From positions 1-51,913 of the forward strand of contig ONJT01000018.1 of assembly GCA_900318245.1 (NCBI GenBank): a stretch of DNA of 51,913 nucleotides, in the 5' to 3' direction. This document shows positions 9,825 through 17,564 of the stretch, piece after piece. Positions within the stretch are counted from its first letter, which is position 1. Every line of letters starts with the position of its first letter. The position numbers were made by a program, and so were the translations under genes. The notes beneath the pieces were generated by a model, which was given only the letters and a program-made list of their open reading frames with translations, had not been told where the DNA came from and searched no databases. The DNA is from an uncultured Bacteroidales bacterium (GTDB taxonomy: Bacteria > Bacteroidota > Bacteroidia > Bacteroidales > Paludibacteraceae).

Positions 9825-10499
9825 TTTGTCAGTTGTACGAGGAATTTTTGGCGGATTTGTAACTATCTGAATATCAGGTGGTTGCAAATTTGTATTTTGA
9901 AAACAGTTGTACGCTCTCCTTAGCGGACTCGAAAACGCTTGCAATCTCGGCTGAAAATCGATAGGTTCGAATGATATTTCCTCTATTTCGACCTCTTTTT
10001 CATTCTCTTTTTGCGCCGCCGCCTTCAACTGCCGATAAATAGCTACATACGTATATTGATAGAACCGTGAATAGGCCTTGAAACCTTCTTCCGGCTTGCC
10101 GCCGCCCTTAAACACTCGGAAATAGTGCATCAAAAACCGAACCCGCCATTCCAAACCTTCCGGTGTACAGTCTTTCTCTAACGCATGCGCCCGCCGCTGC
10201 GCCTCTTTGATCAGTTCCCTGTTTTCCACGCATGCCGCGGACCAATGCTTCGGAAAATGGTACGTATACAACTCAAACAACCCGTCCCGAAAACGCGACT
10301 GACGAACCACGATCCGTTTCTTATATTTCTGCCCCTCTTTCTCATAATCCATAGCTCCCACAACACATTTCGCACCGGCAAAGATACGGCAATAGTGCAC
10401 ACCCCTTTTATGAGGTGTGGAACCCTTTGGAAGAGCCTCGAACACAAATCCGGCAGTCTTCAACCCCTCAATTACCTGTGTCTTTAAGTGTTTTCCCAT
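9798..10499 (-). CDS. Conserved-looking hypothetical cytoplasmic protein
   Basis: 233 residues, no signal peptide or membrane segment. It is basic in the N-terminal half (KTAGFVFEALPKGSTPHKRG; YKKRIVVRQSRFRDGLFELY) and aromatic in the middle (FLMHYFRVFKGGG, AYSRFYQYTYVAIYRQL), with a low-complexity, less conserved-looking last ~70 residues. I do not recognise the family. It is transcribed from its own promoter at 10723-10754 with a leader of more than 200 bases. It sits inside the surface-protein island but shows no export features itself, so a nucleic-acid-binding or regulatory role is possible but unsupported. Confidence 0.65.
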   Translation of the reverse strand: MGKHLKTQVIEGLKTAGFVFEALPKGSTPHKRGVHYCRIFAGAKCVVGAMDYEKEGQKYKKRIVVRQSRFRDGLFELYTYHFPKHWSAACVENRELIKEAQRRAHALEKDCTPEGLEWRVRFLMHYFRVFKGGGKPEEGFKAYSRFYQYTYVAIYRQLKAAAQKENEKEVEIEEISFEPIDFQPRLQAFSSPLRRAYNCFQNTNLQPPDIQIVTNPPKIPRTTDKFAHVEKKQ

Positions 10500-10504
10500 T
10501 TTAT

Positions 10505-10573
10505 CTATTTTTCTATTTTTCTATTTGGCTTTCTATTGTTTGTTGTTTGGGCTATTTTTTCTGTTTTTCCCAT
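10505..10573 (-). other. Possible upstream leader ORF (22 codons)
   Basis: A short ORF (MGKTEKIAQTTNNRKPNRKI and two more residues) ends 5 bases before the start of the 233-residue protein. It begins with nearly the same bases (ATGGGAAAA) as that gene. It could be a leader peptide that couples translation, or chance in an A-rich leader. No further support is visible. Confidence 0.25.
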
Positions 10574-10722
10574 CGTTGTTGTTTCAAAATAAGGCCTGAA
10601 CACTCCCCTGAAACAGACCGGGTACTATGTATCCTAGACTTTGTTCATTACTACATCATTATAACTACCTTATTTTCTGCAACATACACGCAAAAAAATG
10701 CAGACGAAATTAAATTCGCCTG

Positions 10723-10754
10723 CAAATGTACAAAAAGTTTTTGATATATGCAAA
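10723..10754 (-). promoter_or_regulatory. Promoter for the 233-residue hypothetical protein
   Basis: Minus strand: -33 TTTG (10751-10754, in TTTGCATATATC), 20-base spacer, -7 TACATTTG (10723-10730). It lies immediately downstream of the stop codon of the LRR gene that ends at 10758, so transcripts have a ~217-base leader before the start at 10499. Confidence 0.75.
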
Positions 10755-10757
10755 TTT

Positions 10758-12782
10758 TTACTTCACTTCCTGCCCTGTTAGTGTGTAGATTTTATCTCCG
10801 CTGACAATGAGCAGTTGACCGTTCACCATCCGAATCCGTCCCTTGCCTGCTTGAACCTCCTCGATTCCCTCCGGGTCGTCTTTTGCCTCCGGATTGCGCG
10901 GGATAACAGGCGGCGTAGGAATGACTTCATACCCTTCCATAATCACTACCCCCGGATAACCTGTTGTGGCGAAAGCGCCGAAATAGACATGCAGCGGAGT
11001 ACCCTTCTCGTTCAAGGTCGAGAGTACATAGTTATACCGTGAAGCCACTTCCAGCCCCGTCACCATAAAACTCAACGTATAGGGCAAACTGCTTTCCGCT
11101 TCGCTCTTCGGTGCTTTGCGCGGCGCAGAGAAAGCAATGCCGAGAAGCTGACCTCTCGGACCGAGCGTCAACTTACAGAACGTCGCGCCGTCCTTATAGA
11201 TGTCTATCTGATAACTTTGCGCCGTGCTGTCCGTCGGCCATGTGAAGTTCGCCGTCGTCTCGCCCGGATCCACGATCACCGTACGTTGAATCATCGCCGA
11301 GTCCGGCTCATCATTCATGCGGAACCGTCCCCAATAGGGGTGTTCGCGATACAACTTACGGCTATCCGGTAGCACACTCAACCATGCACTGTCCGGAATG
11401 TCCGCCAAAGTCCCTTCGGACACAGCCGGAGGTGTCGCCGCCCGGACGACGATGTGCGTAATAGCGCTGTCGCCCTTGAAAGCATTGTCGCCGATCAGCA
11501 CGACGTTTTTGCCAATACTCAACTCCTTGAGCGACGACCAGTTCTCAAACGCGTTCGTGCCTATAGACACTACTTTGTCGGGAATGACGAGCGAATCTTG
11601 TAACTTGATGCCCGAGAACGCACTCCCGCCGATCATCGTCAACTCTTTCGGCAGCACGATTGAGTCCAAATTAGGACAACCGGTGAAGGCATTGTCGCCT
11701 ATCGTACTGATACCATCGGGCATTTCCACCCGCGTGAGTGCCGTACAACCATTGAAAGTAGATGAGTTGATGGCAGTTACTTTCTCCGGTATAGCGATGT
11801 GCTTGATTTTCGAGCACCCTTTAAACGCCTCCTGATGAATAGCCGTCAAGGTGGAAGGCAGAATGACGGTGTCCAGTTGGTTGTTCGAAGCAAACGCGCC
11901 GGCGCCGATATATTTGCAACCTTCGGGCAGCACAACTTTCTTCATGCGCACCTGTTGGCAAAGTTTCGCTGGCACAAACTCCACATCCGGACCGAAGATA
12001 AAATCCCCGTTCCAATAACTGTACAAATTATAGAATACAGACGAAGAAGCTGGCGGGTTCTTGGCATTCCAAACAATAACAGGACTGTAGTGGATACACC
12101 ACGAGATCTGTTTATTGGATCGGAAAGTAGCCGGGAAGAACAGCGTGTCCCGAAGAGGAATAGTGGCTACACCGTTCTGGTCGTATTCCGCATAATTGGG
12201 TTCGCCGTCAAAAATACTGCCGTCAATCACCTCCAAGCAGTCCGACCAGCGGACGGAGTTCAAGGAATAGCAGTTCATGAACGCCATTTGCCCGATATAC
12301 TTGACCCCTTTGCCCAAATCGCACTTCACCATCGTCGTGCAGTTTGCGAAGGCGTATTGTCCTACCGTATCTACCGAGTTAGGCAACTTGACCTCTTTCA
12401 GCTTGTAGCATTTCTCAAATAGATTCGCAGGTATCTTCGTCACGCCTTCGGGGATCTCGCACGCCGTCAGGTTCCACCAGTCCCTGAATGTCGCGCCGCT
12501 GAAACCTGTCAGCCCTTCCGGCAAACTAATCGTCTTACACGAGTTGTACGGATAGTACGTCTTGTAACTCGTTGCCCAGGACGAAGCTTGTATTACCTGC
12601 TTGTTCCACCATAGGCTGTCCACCGTGTTGCGTAACTCTCCGTAACCCTCAATGGTCATGTGCGCCGTCTCCGTGTCATAACTCCACGTCAGGTGCTCGC
12701 CGCACACACCTTCATACACCGTCGCGTACATGCTGCTTGCCGCAAACATCATCGCGAGAAGAAAAGAGATTTTCGTTTTCAT
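10758..12782 (-). CDS. BspA-like leucine-rich repeat surface protein with Fn3-like domain and compact tail
   Basis: 674 residues from the ATG at 12782. This start is preferred over the ATG at 12791 because it matches the paralogue (MKTK...) and gives a better distance to the promoter. Signal peptide 1-20. Residues ~60-440 are BspA/LRR_5 repeats (IGQMAFMNC, IGAGAFASN, INSSTFNGC, IGDNAFTGC). Residues ~500-600 are a fibronectin-III-like domain (ANFTWPTDS...YNYVLSTLNEKG). The end is NGQLLIVSGDKIYTLTGQEV-K, a candidate reduced T9SS signal. Paralogous to 4795-6630, with several more LRR units. Likely exported and surface-attached; ligand unknown. Confidence 0.87.
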   Translation of the reverse strand: MKTKISFLLAMMFAASSMYATVYEGVCGEHLTWSYDTETAHMTIEGYGELRNTVDSLWWNKQVIQASSWATSYKTYYPYNSCKTISLPEGLTGFSGATFRDWWNLTACEIPEGVTKIPANLFEKCYKLKEVKLPNSVDTVGQYAFANCTTMVKCDLGKGVKYIGQMAFMNCYSLNSVRWSDCLEVIDGSIFDGEPNYAEYDQNGVATIPLRDTLFFPATFRSNKQISWCIHYSPVIVWNAKNPPASSSVFYNLYSYWNGDFIFGPDVEFVPAKLCQQVRMKKVVLPEGCKYIGAGAFASNNQLDTVILPSTLTAIHQEAFKGCSKIKHIAIPEKVTAINSSTFNGCTALTRVEMPDGISTIGDNAFTGCPNLDSIVLPKELTMIGGSAFSGIKLQDSLVIPDKVVSIGTNAFENWSSLKELSIGKNVVLIGDNAFKGDSAITHIVVRAATPPAVSEGTLADIPDSAWLSVLPDSRKLYREHPYWGRFRMNDEPDSAMIQRTVIVDPGETTANFTWPTDSTAQSYQIDIYKDGATFCKLTLGPRGQLLGIAFSAPRKAPKSEAESSLPYTLSFMVTGLEVASRYNYVLSTLNEKGTPLHVYFGAFATTGYPGVVIMEGYEVIPTPPVIPRNPEAKDDPEGIEEVQAGKGRIRMVNGQLLIVSGDKIYTLTGQEVK

Positions 12783-12801
12783 ACGATTCAAAATTTGAGT
12801 G

Positions 12802-12833
12802 CAAAATTACTATATTTTTTTGATATATGCAAA
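12802..12833 (-). promoter_or_regulatory. Promoter for the LRR gene at 10758-12782
   Basis: Minus strand: -33 TTTG (12830-12833, in TTTGCATATATC), 20-base spacer, -7 TAATTTTG (12802-12809). The -33 box directly abuts the stop codon of the upstream barrel gene at 12834. Confidence 0.8.
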
Positions 12834-13775
12834 TTAAAAATAGCCTTTTTCGTAACACCGGCAGGGATAAACGGCTTGTTTGAGAGAATGGTAAGGCGCA
12901 ATGCGATACGAGATCTTGACGCCAAAGTCAAAAGGATGCCACGAAGATACAAGTCGTATCCCTTGGCGCTGGGCTGCCACAACAGGAGTTAGAATACGAT
13001 GAAGCGGGAACCCCTCCCGTGTATCCGAAAGCATAAGAAGCGATATGCGCTCGGACGGCTCAGCAGCGATGCTCGAAAAACAATAGTCCGCATACACGCC
13101 GATAGATAAATAGGATATCGTACGCGCGCCCGTATGAATGCGAATGTCATACCCTAACTCCGCAGCCAACCAGAACTGCACTTTCGGCGCTGTTTGCATA
13201 TATCCGTCCTGCGCTTCGCGGAAAGAAGGCGAAGCAGCAAGCGGATAGGAGTCATACACTCGGTTGTCCCGCTGCGGATAATACACTGAAAGCGCAGCCC
13301 TTTCTGCCCTTTCGCTCCATTGACTCTGTACGGGAAACACCATTTTAGGTCCGCAATAGAGATAGAAATTCTTTCTGGCTATCGCCAGCTGAACCGGAAT
13401 TCCAACCGACCAAGTAGTGTACCGCTCATCCAAACGCCCGATCGAATAATCCACCTGCATCTCTTCATTCTCCACATCAATAACCGAATAACTGTCCGTA
13501 TAGTCGATTTTGCTAAAACCGGCTTGGCTGCGCTCCGCGATAGCTGCGACCCGCACACCTACCACATACGGGGAGTGATACGCATAACTCAACTGCACGC
13601 CTCCGTGTAACCCCGAAACCGGCGAGACATAATGGCATTGTGCGTTATAACTTGCCATGCCGGCGCGAAGTCCTACTTCGAACAGGTGCTCCGCGTGTGC
13701 TGCAACAGACACCAGCAAACACACAGATATCAGTTTAAAAGCTTTCACAATATCAGTCTTTTTTGAGTCCAACAA
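12834..13775 (-). CDS. Predicted outer-membrane beta-barrel protein
   Basis: 313 residues. A signal peptide lies at ~10-28 (VAAHA), possibly with the true start a little inside. Amphipathic strands with alternating aromatic residues follow (GLHGGVQLSYAYHSPYVVGV, WSVGIPVQLAIARKNFYLYC, FDFGVKISYRI), as in small barrels of the PorT/OmpW-like type. It overlaps the upstream adhesin by 31 bases, so the two are co-transcribed and probably translated together. It has the same position relative to an Ig-like surface protein as the barrel at 363. The last ~25 residues are poorly barrel-like (SLKQAVYPCRCYEKGYF). Function unproven. Confidence 0.7.
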   Translation of the reverse strand: MLDSKKTDIVKAFKLISVCLLVSVAAHAEHLFEVGLRAGMASYNAQCHYVSPVSGLHGGVQLSYAYHSPYVVGVRVAAIAERSQAGFSKIDYTDSYSVIDVENEEMQVDYSIGRLDERYTTWSVGIPVQLAIARKNFYLYCGPKMVFPVQSQWSERAERAALSVYYPQRDNRVYDSYPLAASPSFREAQDGYMQTAPKVQFWLAAELGYDIRIHTGARTISYLSIGVYADYCFSSIAAEPSERISLLMLSDTREGFPLHRILTPVVAAQRQGIRLVSSWHPFDFGVKISYRIAPYHSLKQAVYPCRCYEKGYF

Positions 13776-15535
13776 TGTTCCCCTTGTTCATAGCGATAAA
13801 GGTAAAAACCATGCGTCACCTGGCTCTCATCTACTTCCTCCCCGCGGCTGTTATAGATACGCACGCGAATAGGAATTTCCTCGATGGAATCGACAATTTC
13901 TATGATGTTTGACCAAATAACTTCTCCATGGTCTAAGGTGACGCGCAGCTGAAACACTCCGTTCAATTCATTTCGTTCGGCATAGTCGTCTATCGTCGCG
14001 CCGGGAATAGCCTCGCCGTTTTTAAACCATTGGAAAGCCATAGCCGTCCGATCGGGGAAAAGACGCCGCAATGCCACATTGTCGCAGAGTAACTGCCAGT
14101 TATACTTGTTGACGATGATCGGATACAAGCATTCCTTGACCGTGAGATGGAACGGCTCACTCATCGCGCGGCAGTGTCGTTCCGTCTCCACATCAATGCC
14201 CGCAGAAGTGACGCAAAGTCGATACCATCCTTCATGGCGCTTTTGGACGGACTCAAAGGCGAGGCGTTCGCCTAACGTGACATTCGTCCAACCTTCGTCA
14301 TTGAAATCCAAACTGTCCGGTGCATATTGCCACAAATAATTATACGGATGCTGAAAACCGCCCTCAGCTGTGACGGAAGACTCAAAAACATACGGTGAAT
14401 TCATGCAAGCCTCATGCTCGGAAAGAATATCCACTTCGGGCCTGCAAAGTCGTATCTCGATGTCGTCCATTGCAAAATCATTTCCCATACCATTGTCCTC
14501 GTCATTGAAGATAGACAGCCGAATGGAACTTACTCCTGCGGGCACGTGAAACGATGCGCCGACAAGGTGCCACGGAGCAGACATGGTTGTCGGAATACCA
14601 TACTGCCGGTAATCGGAAGGCGCGGGCTCTATAGAACCAGAGGATTGTTCCCAGAGCGTATCATTGGTCAACTCGTCCTGGATAAGAAAGCGCACTTTGG
14701 GACGGGCAAAACTATGCCCGGGCTCCAGCACATTCGCCACGTATGCGGAGAAAGAGAGATCCAACTCGTGGCAAACAGGAAAAGTGGTCGTATAAAAGGC
14801 GTCATTCCCTCCCTTTCCATCGACCTCTAATACATACCCGCGCGTGTAATCATTCAAATAGGTGTGGTCGTCTTGAATAAACCACTGGGAGTACATATCG
14901 GCCGTCGTGCTGAGATTAAGGCTGTTCTGCCAGCCGTATTTGGCTACGATGAACTTACCGCTACTGGGAGAAGTACGTTGTACGTCGAAATCTTGCCGGT
15001 ACTTCGTACTCATGGTGGTCAAGGGTGTAGGGCTGGTGATTGGATCAGAAGGATCATTGCCGCCGAAGTCCTCGCGGAAAAGAATAGTTCCGTGCGGACA
15101 CACATTCTCGGAGATCTCATCCGGCCAAGTAAACCGATAAGGTGTACAACCGCCTTCAATCTTCTCCATATACACCGGCTCGCTCGCGATCCATCGGTCC
15201 GGCTTGTCCAACTCATCTTCCCGTGCTACCAGCACGCGATACCAGCCTTCCTGTAAGTTGGTCGGGCGCTGCGTATGACCCCATGTGGGACTGGTGTGCG
15301 AGTAAGCTAAGCGAGTCCATGTTACACCGTCCGCAGAATACTCGTACAGAAAGCGGTGGGAATCTCCGAAATAACCGTCATCAGTGAAGTCCTGCATAAA
15401 CGTGATGAAAGGATTCGCCGTACATAGTGCATCCGCTGTCGGACGCAGCACTACAGTGGATTCGGCATGTAAAATGCCATTTAAGGCACCTAAAATGCAC
15501 AAAATCGCAAGAATATGAACGTTAAATTTGCACAT
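13745..15535 (-). CDS. Secreted Ig-like / jelly-roll adhesin with T9SS-like C-terminus
   Basis: 596 residues. Signal peptide 1-24 (ILHAES). Residues ~150-365 form a beta-rich domain with a FREDFGGNDPSDP start and a GNDFAMDDIEIRLC end, the usual form of MAM-like/jelly-roll domains in Bacteroidota adhesins. Two Ig-like modules follow (~370-470; ~480-550 with AFQWFKNGEAIPGATIDDYA). The end is VRIYNSRGEEV ... GFYLYRYEQG ... QKRLIL, which resembles the type A T9SS domain (short strands, G.Y, basic end) but has no clear YPNP box. The start codon lies inside the -33 region of the opposite-facing promoter. Confidence 0.72.
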   Translation of the reverse strand: MCKFNVHILAILCILGALNGILHAESTVVLRPTADALCTANPFITFMQDFTDDGYFGDSHRFLYEYSADGVTWTRLAYSHTSPTWGHTQRPTNLQEGWYRVLVAREDELDKPDRWIASEPVYMEKIEGGCTPYRFTWPDEISENVCPHGTILFREDFGGNDPSDPITSPTPLTTMSTKYRQDFDVQRTSPSSGKFIVAKYGWQNSLNLSTTADMYSQWFIQDDHTYLNDYTRGYVLEVDGKGGNDAFYTTTFPVCHELDLSFSAYVANVLEPGHSFARPKVRFLIQDELTNDTLWEQSSGSIEPAPSDYRQYGIPTTMSAPWHLVGASFHVPAGVSSIRLSIFNDEDNGMGNDFAMDDIEIRLCRPEVDILSEHEACMNSPYVFESSVTAEGGFQHPYNYLWQYAPDSLDFNDEGWTNVTLGERLAFESVQKRHEGWYRLCVTSAGIDVETERHCRAMSEPFHLTVKECLYPIIVNKYNWQLLCDNVALRRLFPDRTAMAFQWFKNGEAIPGATIDDYAERNELNGVFQLRVTLDHGEVIWSNIIEIVDSIEEIPIRVRIYNSRGEEVDESQVTHGFYLYRYEQGEHCWTQKRLIL

Positions 15536-15558
15536 ATGGAAAAATAGTGTTAATTTTG
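15527..15558 (+). promoter_or_regulatory. Plus-strand promoter for the TPR-HTH regulator
   Basis: -33 TTTG (15527-15530), 20-base spacer, -7 TAATTTTG (15551-15558), leaving a ~125-base leader before the ATG at 15690. The -33 region TTTGCACAT is the reverse complement of the adhesin's start codon region (ATGTGCAAA), so promoter and opposite gene overlap. Confidence 0.65.
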
Positions 15559-15587
15559 CAGCGTAAAATTGGTTCTGATTTCGAGTG

Positions 15588-15619
15588 CAAAGGTACAGCT
15601 TTTATTTGACATGTGCAAA
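15588..15619 (-). promoter_or_regulatory. Minus-strand promoter for the adhesin-barrel pair
   Basis: -33 TTTG (15616-15619, in TTTGCACATGTCAAA), 20-base spacer, -7 TACCTTTG (15588-15595), ~45 bases before the ATG at 15535. It faces the plus-strand promoter at 15527-15558, so transcription of the regulator and the adhesin will interfere. Confidence 0.8.
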
Positions 15620-15689
15620 TTTAGCAGTTGTATGAGCCTTATTTTTGAAAAACTAAAATACGCTGAAAATCAGCAACTTACGAATTGAT

Positions 15690-17138
15690 ATGAAAAATTT
15701 AGTTGTACGCGTAGAATTTTTGCTCCTTTTGGGCTTGACTTTTTGTGTGCAGAGTTGCCGTTTTGACGCTCAAAACACCCAAAATCGACTGCAAGAGGCG
15801 GAAGAATTATACCAACAGGGAATTTCGTCAAACAGCAGTAGTCAATACGAGTCCTCCACTGCCTATTTGAAGCAGGCGGAAGAGATTTTGGTTTCTCTTC
15901 CCGCCTCGCCCAAGCGAGATCAGTTATTGGGCCTCACATGGTTCCGCTTAGGGAATACTTCCGAAAGCGACATGCTGTACGATATCGCGCAAACATACTA
16001 TCGCAAGTCCATCCCAATGCTTAATCCTGACAGCAATGCCCTCTTTCTGGCATGCTTGTATCGTGACATCGCGCGTACGATGGTCATTACCGGTAATGGT
16101 GAACGGGATAGCGTGTTTTGGTATTTCTCCAAAGCGGAAGAGTTTGCACGAGCCGCGCAGAGTGAAATCCTGTTACTCGATATCGATGCGTATCGCTACC
16201 AACTCTGTTTCCCGGATAGTGTGGCGCACCGCCTGGCTGTCTGCAGGCAGTTGTCGGAAGAGTACGGTGTGCCTGCGCGTAATTCAGAAATCGTAGAACT
16301 ACTATTGGCAGAACATGCTACCGACTCGGCGGCCTACTATTTGGAACACTTACAACCCACTGATTCAGCCTACACCTACTGGTTCGAACAAAGCTACGCT
16401 TACCTGAACAGCAAGATCCTTAGCCAACGCGGACAAACGGATAGTGCCTATGCTATCCTGTTGGATTTGTACGACCGCAAGATAGAAGAACTTCAGCGCG
16501 ACGCTGGCGCGCGCACGTACGCACTATCCTTACACTACGATGTAGCGCGCGAACAGCAACTGGCGCAAGAAGCACAGCGCGAGCGGCAGTGGCAACAAAA
16601 GATTTCAGTAGTATTAGTCCTCTTACTAATCGTTTTAGTGCTATTACTCCTTGTCTTGTGGCGCTATTGGGTGCACAGACGTCGCGAACAAACCATGCAG
16701 CTGGAAGCCCTGCGGAATAAATATATCCAGCAACTACAACTGGCGCTCGAACGCTTACAGCAGAAAGTAAACCTCACCCGCGAAATCGAAATGCAGCGAA
16801 TGAGAGGAAATGAGGTAGAGTTCCCGAAATGGTTACAGACCTACCGCGATGAGCAACTGACGATGAATAAAGAGAGCTTGGATGAGTTAATCGCTTCGAT
16901 TGACAAGGCCTTGGACGGTGCCATTAGTCGTCTCCGCGCAGAATACCCGGAACTTACCGAATCGGACATGCAGTTTGCGATACTCAGTATCATTGGCGCT
17001 TCGGATAATGACATGTCTATCGTACTGAACGTCCAAAAACAAACCATCTACCATCGCCGCCAAATCGTCCGCAAACATGTCAATCCCGAGATAGAGGATA
17101 TAGATACTTGGCTCAGAAAATATGTCCTAAGTGTGTAA
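15690..17138 (+). CDS. TPR / transmembrane / HTH lipoprotein regulator
   Basis: 482 residues. A lipoprotein-type signal (VQSC, Cys at ~23) is followed by TPR-like helices (~30-290: AEELYQQGI, YLKQAEEIL, YYRKSIPML). A transmembrane helix of mostly V and L spans ~308-330, a coiled coil ~335-390, and a C-terminal LuxR-like helix-turn-helix ~420-482 (ESDMQFAILSIIGASDNDMS, QTIYHRRQIVRKHV). This envelope-to-DNA layout is common in Bacteroidota, where such proteins act as membrane-anchored transcription regulators. It is divergent from the adhesin-barrel pair with interlocked promoters, so control of the surface-protein island is the obvious hypothesis. It converges on recX with a 12-base overlap. 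Confidence 0.75.
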   Translation: MKNLVVRVEFLLLLGLTFCVQSCRFDAQNTQNRLQEAEELYQQGISSNSSSQYESSTAYLKQAEEILVSLPASPKRDQLLGLTWFRLGNTSESDMLYDIAQTYYRKSIPMLNPDSNALFLACLYRDIARTMVITGNGERDSVFWYFSKAEEFARAAQSEILLLDIDAYRYQLCFPDSVAHRLAVCRQLSEEYGVPARNSEIVELLLAEHATDSAAYYLEHLQPTDSAYTYWFEQSYAYLNSKILSQRGQTDSAYAILLDLYDRKIEELQRDAGARTYALSLHYDVAREQQLAQEAQRERQWQQKISVVLVLLLIVLVLLLLVLWRYWVHRRREQTMQLEALRNKYIQQLQLALERLQQKVNLTREIEMQRMRGNEVEFPKWLQTYRDEQLTMNKESLDELIASIDKALDGAISRLRAEYPELTESDMQFAILSIIGASDNDMSIVLNVQKQTIYHRRQIVRKHVNPEIEDIDTWLRKYVLSV

Positions 17139-17564
17139 GACCTGATGAATCTCATCGAAGGTGAAGCCCCTTTGCGCAAGAAAACGCAAACGCTTCTCTT
17201 CGGAGTCGGAGCGGCGCTCCTGGAGGAGTTTGCGGAGGTTGGAAAAGTAGTTATTTCCCTCAATGGAATCGAGCGCTTTGGCGATCTCGGATTCGGGCAG
17301 TTGCAATGCCCGTAAACCCGCTTGAATCTTCACCCGTCCCCAACGTTGGTATTCCACCTTGTCATGTACGTACGCATTGCAGAAACGGGCGTCGTTGAGA
17401 AAGTCCCGCTCGTATAGAATTTGCTCGATTTCATCGGCAAAATCCGCGGGTGCACCCCACTCATATAACTTGCGGCGTACATCCGCCGCACAGTGCTCCG
17501 CGCGGGCACAGTATGCTTCGCATTTATCCAACCATTCGGCCTTCGATAATTCGTGCTTTTCCAT
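17127..17564 (-). CDS. recX: RecX regulatory protein
   Basis: 145 residues, close to the family's usual size. It has the three tandem three-helix repeats of RecX: CEAYCARAEHCAADVRRKLY, then the YERDFLNDARFCNAYVHDK motif typical of the family, then RFLAQRGFTFDEIHQVL at the end. RecX binds RecA filaments and limits recombination and SOS induction. The start overlaps the end of prmC by 41 bases, so it is co-transcribed from the prmC promoter. recA is not in the window. Confidence 0.9.
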   Translation of the reverse strand: MEKHELSKAEWLDKCEAYCARAEHCAADVRRKLYEWGAPADFADEIEQILYERDFLNDARFCNAYVHDKVEYQRWGRVKIQAGLRALQLPESEIAKALDSIEGNNYFSNLRKLLQERRSDSEEKRLRFLAQRGFTFDEIHQVLHT

